Below, one piece after another: positions 61,956-64,000 of a DNA stretch of 64,000 bases. Numbering within the stretch: the first letter of the stretch is position 1; the number at the start of each line of letters is the position of its first letter. Below the pieces are notes generated by a model. The model saw nothing but the letters and a program-made list of their open reading frames with translations, was not told the origin of the DNA and searched no databases. The position numbers were made by a program, and so were the translations under genes. The stretch is from assembly GCA_036496605.1 (NCBI GenBank), contig DASXKV010000004.1, forward strand, positions 186,001 to 250,000, written 5' to 3'. The DNA comes from Gemmatimonadaceae bacterium (lineage in GTDB: Bacteria; Gemmatimonadota; Gemmatimonadetes; Gemmatimonadales; Gemmatimonadaceae).

Positions 61956-62261
61956 TTACCGCCATTTGGCCGGCGCAGTGAGGTGACGCGCCGTGGCGCC
62001 ACTCTCGAGACTCGCGGCGGCGGTTGCCTGCTCCTCGAGACGGCGCGCTCGCGTGGTTAGCCGCGGCACTCGGCTCGCGATTACACGACCGAGCCGCGCC
62101 TGAACGAGCGGCGGCAGCACCAATCGGCGCTCCTTGCCGGCCCGGAGGTCTTCCGGGGAGACTCCGATCAGCAGTGCGAGCCGCTCGAGGGAGAGTCCAT
62201 CGTCGGCCCGAAGCTCCTCGAGCAGGGCCGCCGCGCGATTGTTTTGCTGTACGGACGGCAT
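61956..62261 (-). CDS. Small HTH-like protein
   Basis: A 101-residue product from the ATG 62259-62261 (MPSVQQNNRAAALLEELRAD). The segment GLSLERLALLIGVSPEDLRAGKERRL fits a short helix-turn-helix of the antitoxin Xre/MbcA type (LxxLALxIGVSxxxL). The C-terminal half is Arg/Ala rich (RLTTRARRLEEQATAAASL). It lies right after the glycosyltransferase stop, 4 bp apart, and converges on the PAS gene. I see no toxin partner. The longer frame running up to 62843 is an antisense shadow of the glycosyltransferase gene. Confidence 0.6.
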   Translation of the reverse strand: MPSVQQNNRAAALLEELRADDGLSLERLALLIGVSPEDLRAGKERRLVLPPLVQARLGRVIASRVPRLTTRARRLEEQATAAASLESGATARHLTAPAKWR

Positions 62262-62265
62262 TGGG

Positions 62266-63918
62266 TCACTCACAGCGAGAGGGAACGGAGTCAACTGCAA
62301 GACGCGTGCACGCGAGCCGCACGTACACGCTTCCCGGCGTGAGTGAATCAATACGCACGAGCGACGCTGAGCGCGAGTGCGCGAGTCGCGCCATGGCGTC
62401 GAGGACACGTGGCGACGTCGCGAGGACGTAGCGAGGCTGGTATCGATCGAGCAGCTGGCTGACGATAGAAATTTGTTCCGCTGGCGTGCGTTCGCGCGCG
62501 TATTCGGCGGCGGTGAACGACGTGATCGGTACGGCAAGGCGTCCCGTGTACAGATAGACTGCCGCTTCGACATCTGACGCAATGATGTCGCGCGGGTTCG
62601 TCGAGCGAGCCACCCACGCCAACTCCGGCAGCACGCGCCGGGCGTGATAGCGCGAGTTCGACGACCACCACGCGTTTTCGTAGCCGCGGACGTTGAAGGC
62701 GACGATCCCGGTACCGAGCGCCAGCGCAGCGAGTACGAGCGCTCCGCGCGACAGAGTTCCGTGCCTAACGACGGTCGCTTGCCAGGCGCTCGCGAGACCG
62801 GCGGCCGGGAACAGCATGCAGAGCGGCCAGATCCCCCAGACAAAGCGCAGCGGTGAGAAGGGCCAGACGATCACGATCGCGAGGTAGAAGGCGACGAACA
62901 GGGTCATGACGCGTGCGCGCCGCCAACAGCTCGCGACGCCGATCGATGCCAGCGCCAGATACACACCGCCGATCAGAACATCCAGCGACCAATGGATATC
63001 GGGCACGATCGATCGAACGATCGACATCCAGATGGTGGCGATGTTGTCGGGGATGGTCGCGACGAGCAGGTGCAGCCCCTCGGCTCGGAATCCGGAGACG
63101 AGCCAGGCCGAATACGACCCGTACGCGCCACGCACAAGAGGAGGCAGGGCGTCGTTGTGGGCCGCCACCCAAGCCAGCCACGGCACGTTCAGGACGAGCG
63201 TCGCCGCGACGAAGGCCGCCGCGTCGCGTCGTCGGCGCCTAACGACATACGCCACGGCGATGGCGGCGACCAGCGCGATGCCATGCGTTCGGACGAGCGT
63301 CAGCGCACCAGCAGCCGCTCCGAGCAGCAGCGGCGAACGAACACTCGAGCCGTTCACGGGGTCGAAGTTCGTCTCGCGTTCGGCCCATGATAGGAGCGGC
63401 AGGAGTATGGCGAGAAAGAGCGACTCCGACATGATCGAGCTGCTGAGCAGGAGCGACGGAATGCTCGCGGTCCCGGCCAGCGCCGCCGCGACCGCCAATC
63501 CCGATGGCAGCACGAGCGTGCGATGAGCAAATCGATACGTGGTGAGCGCAACGATCGCGAGCAGTATCGCGTTCGCAAATTTGAGGAGGGCGACGTTCTC
63601 TGGAAATGCCGGCGAAATCCGCCACAGCAGCGCGAGGAAGGCGGGATAGCCCGGCGGGAAGTGCGTGGCGAGCGGCGCGCCGGGCAAGTTTAGAAAACGA
63701 TAACCCTGCCCTGTCGCGAGCGCTTTCGCGAGGACCACGTACTGCGCGTCGTCGTAGAAGACACCGATCGGGAGCGGATCGACGGCGTGCACGGCCGCGA
63801 CGAGCGCGAGCGCACTCACGAGCCACGGCAGCCACGACTGCACGCGCTCGGCGAGAATGACGCCGCGTGGGGCGGACCGGCTGACAACGGACGTGGTTGG
63901 CGCTGCTGAAACGCTCAC
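62266..63918 (-). CDS. GT39-type (ArnT/PMT-like) membrane glycosyltransferase
   Basis: A 550-residue multi-pass membrane protein, about 10-12 segments. The first periplasmic loop carries the lipid-linked-sugar donor motif region VHAVDPLPIGVFYDDAQYVVLAKALATG (an acidic DD pair as in the family) and GAPLATHFPPGYPAFLALLW. A long middle part alternates hydrophobic helices (ILLAIVALTTYRF, GLAVAAALAGTASIPSLLLSSS). The C-terminal soluble domain contains VEAAVYLYTGRLAVPIT. It likely moves a sugar from an undecaprenyl carrier to lipid A, protein or polysaccharide outside the membrane. The sequence to the window end (63919-64000) shows nothing further. Confidence 0.8.
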   Translation of the reverse strand: MSVSAAPTTSVVSRSAPRGVILAERVQSWLPWLVSALALVAAVHAVDPLPIGVFYDDAQYVVLAKALATGQGYRFLNLPGAPLATHFPPGYPAFLALLWRISPAFPENVALLKFANAILLAIVALTTYRFAHRTLVLPSGLAVAAALAGTASIPSLLLSSSIMSESLFLAILLPLLSWAERETNFDPVNGSSVRSPLLLGAAAGALTLVRTHGIALVAAIAVAYVVRRRRRDAAAFVAATLVLNVPWLAWVAAHNDALPPLVRGAYGSYSAWLVSGFRAEGLHLLVATIPDNIATIWMSIVRSIVPDIHWSLDVLIGGVYLALASIGVASCWRRARVMTLFVAFYLAIVIVWPFSPLRFVWGIWPLCMLFPAAGLASAWQATVVRHGTLSRGALVLAALALGTGIVAFNVRGYENAWWSSNSRYHARRVLPELAWVARSTNPRDIIASDVEAAVYLYTGRLAVPITSFTAAEYARERTPAEQISIVSQLLDRYQPRYVLATSPRVLDAMARLAHSRSASLVRIDSLTPGSVYVRLACTRLAVDSVPSRCE

Positions 63919-64000
63919 TCGGCTCGTGGGAAGAGAGGGCAGTCGAGAGACGAGTCGGCGAGAGTCACCGCAACGGCGCTCCTCTTGACGCCGTCGTTCG

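Noticed and set aside
61956-62843. 295-residue minus-strand frame
   Set aside because: Upstream of 62261 it overlaps the glycosyltransferase in another frame and is Arg/Ser-rich; only the last 101 codons look like a gene.

Overview
The window is a GC-rich bacterial chromosome segment. It has dense gene packing, many Tat and lipoprotein signals, ADOP/MacB-type permeases paired with PadR regulators, an ECF42-type sigma factor, GMC oxidoreductases with a gluconate-2-dehydrogenase subunit 3, GH97/GH13 enzymes and PQQ dehydrogenases. This gene set suggests a soil Gemmatimonadota or Acidobacteriota-like organism, with Gemmatimonadota my first guess. That is inference from gene families; there is no rRNA here to confirm it.

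Layout. 0-1 kb: a truncated zinc-ribbon membrane protein and a frameshifted CBS-domain gene. 1.2-2.6 kb: type I glutamine synthetase. 2.8-9.7 kb (minus strand): a tight set of two tandem GMC oxidoreductases, a gluconate-2-dehydrogenase subunit 3 and a sugar ABC importer. 10-15 kb: small lipoprotein, type III glutamine synthetase, MFS exporter, DUF4142 protein. 15.2-19.7 kb: SWIM zinc-finger gene, first 21-bp repeat array, PAP2 phosphatase, tRNA-Cys, an unassigned small gene, a SUKH-like gene, second and larger 21-bp repeat array. 19.7-26.4 kb: SDR, PadR, aldo/keto reductase, phospholipase-A-like and ZU5-like lipoproteins, TPR protein, aminotransferase. 26.6-28.4 kb: PII-ammonium transporter operon. 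28.4-38.4 kb: MFS efflux pump, ankyrin protein, PadR-ADOP pair, MarR-GNAT fusion, secreted hydrolase, phytase-like lipoprotein. 38.4-47.6 kb: an alpha-glucan/sugar locus (GPH/SLC45-type transporter, two GH13 enzymes, PIG-L protein, GH97). 48-64 kb: ECF42 sigma factor, 5'-3' exonuclease, a Rieske/membrane/Rieske set, M24 peptidase, ADOP permease, DGPF (YciI) protein, PQQ dehydrogenase, M13 peptidase, PAS protein, small HTH-like protein and a GT39-type glycosyltransferase.

Two genome-scale signals stand out. (1) The octamer CGTTAGGC / GCCTAACG occurs about 55 times by my reading, against roughly 2-3 expected from composition. It sits in both orientations equally, about one per 1.2 kb, mostly inside genes where it forces rare TTA/CTA leucine codons, and it supplies several stop codons. 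The density is like that of DNA-uptake sequences. (2) Two long, degenerate, strictly 21-bp-periodic arrays (about 15.58-16.13 kb and 18.54-19.71 kb) fill the gaps between convergent genes. They are also heptad-periodic if read as protein, and the octamer is absent from 15.03 to 19.72 kb, where they lie.

Nitrogen assimilation is well represented (two unrelated glutamine synthetases plus PII-AmtB). The PII protein lacks the classical uridylylation tyrosine.
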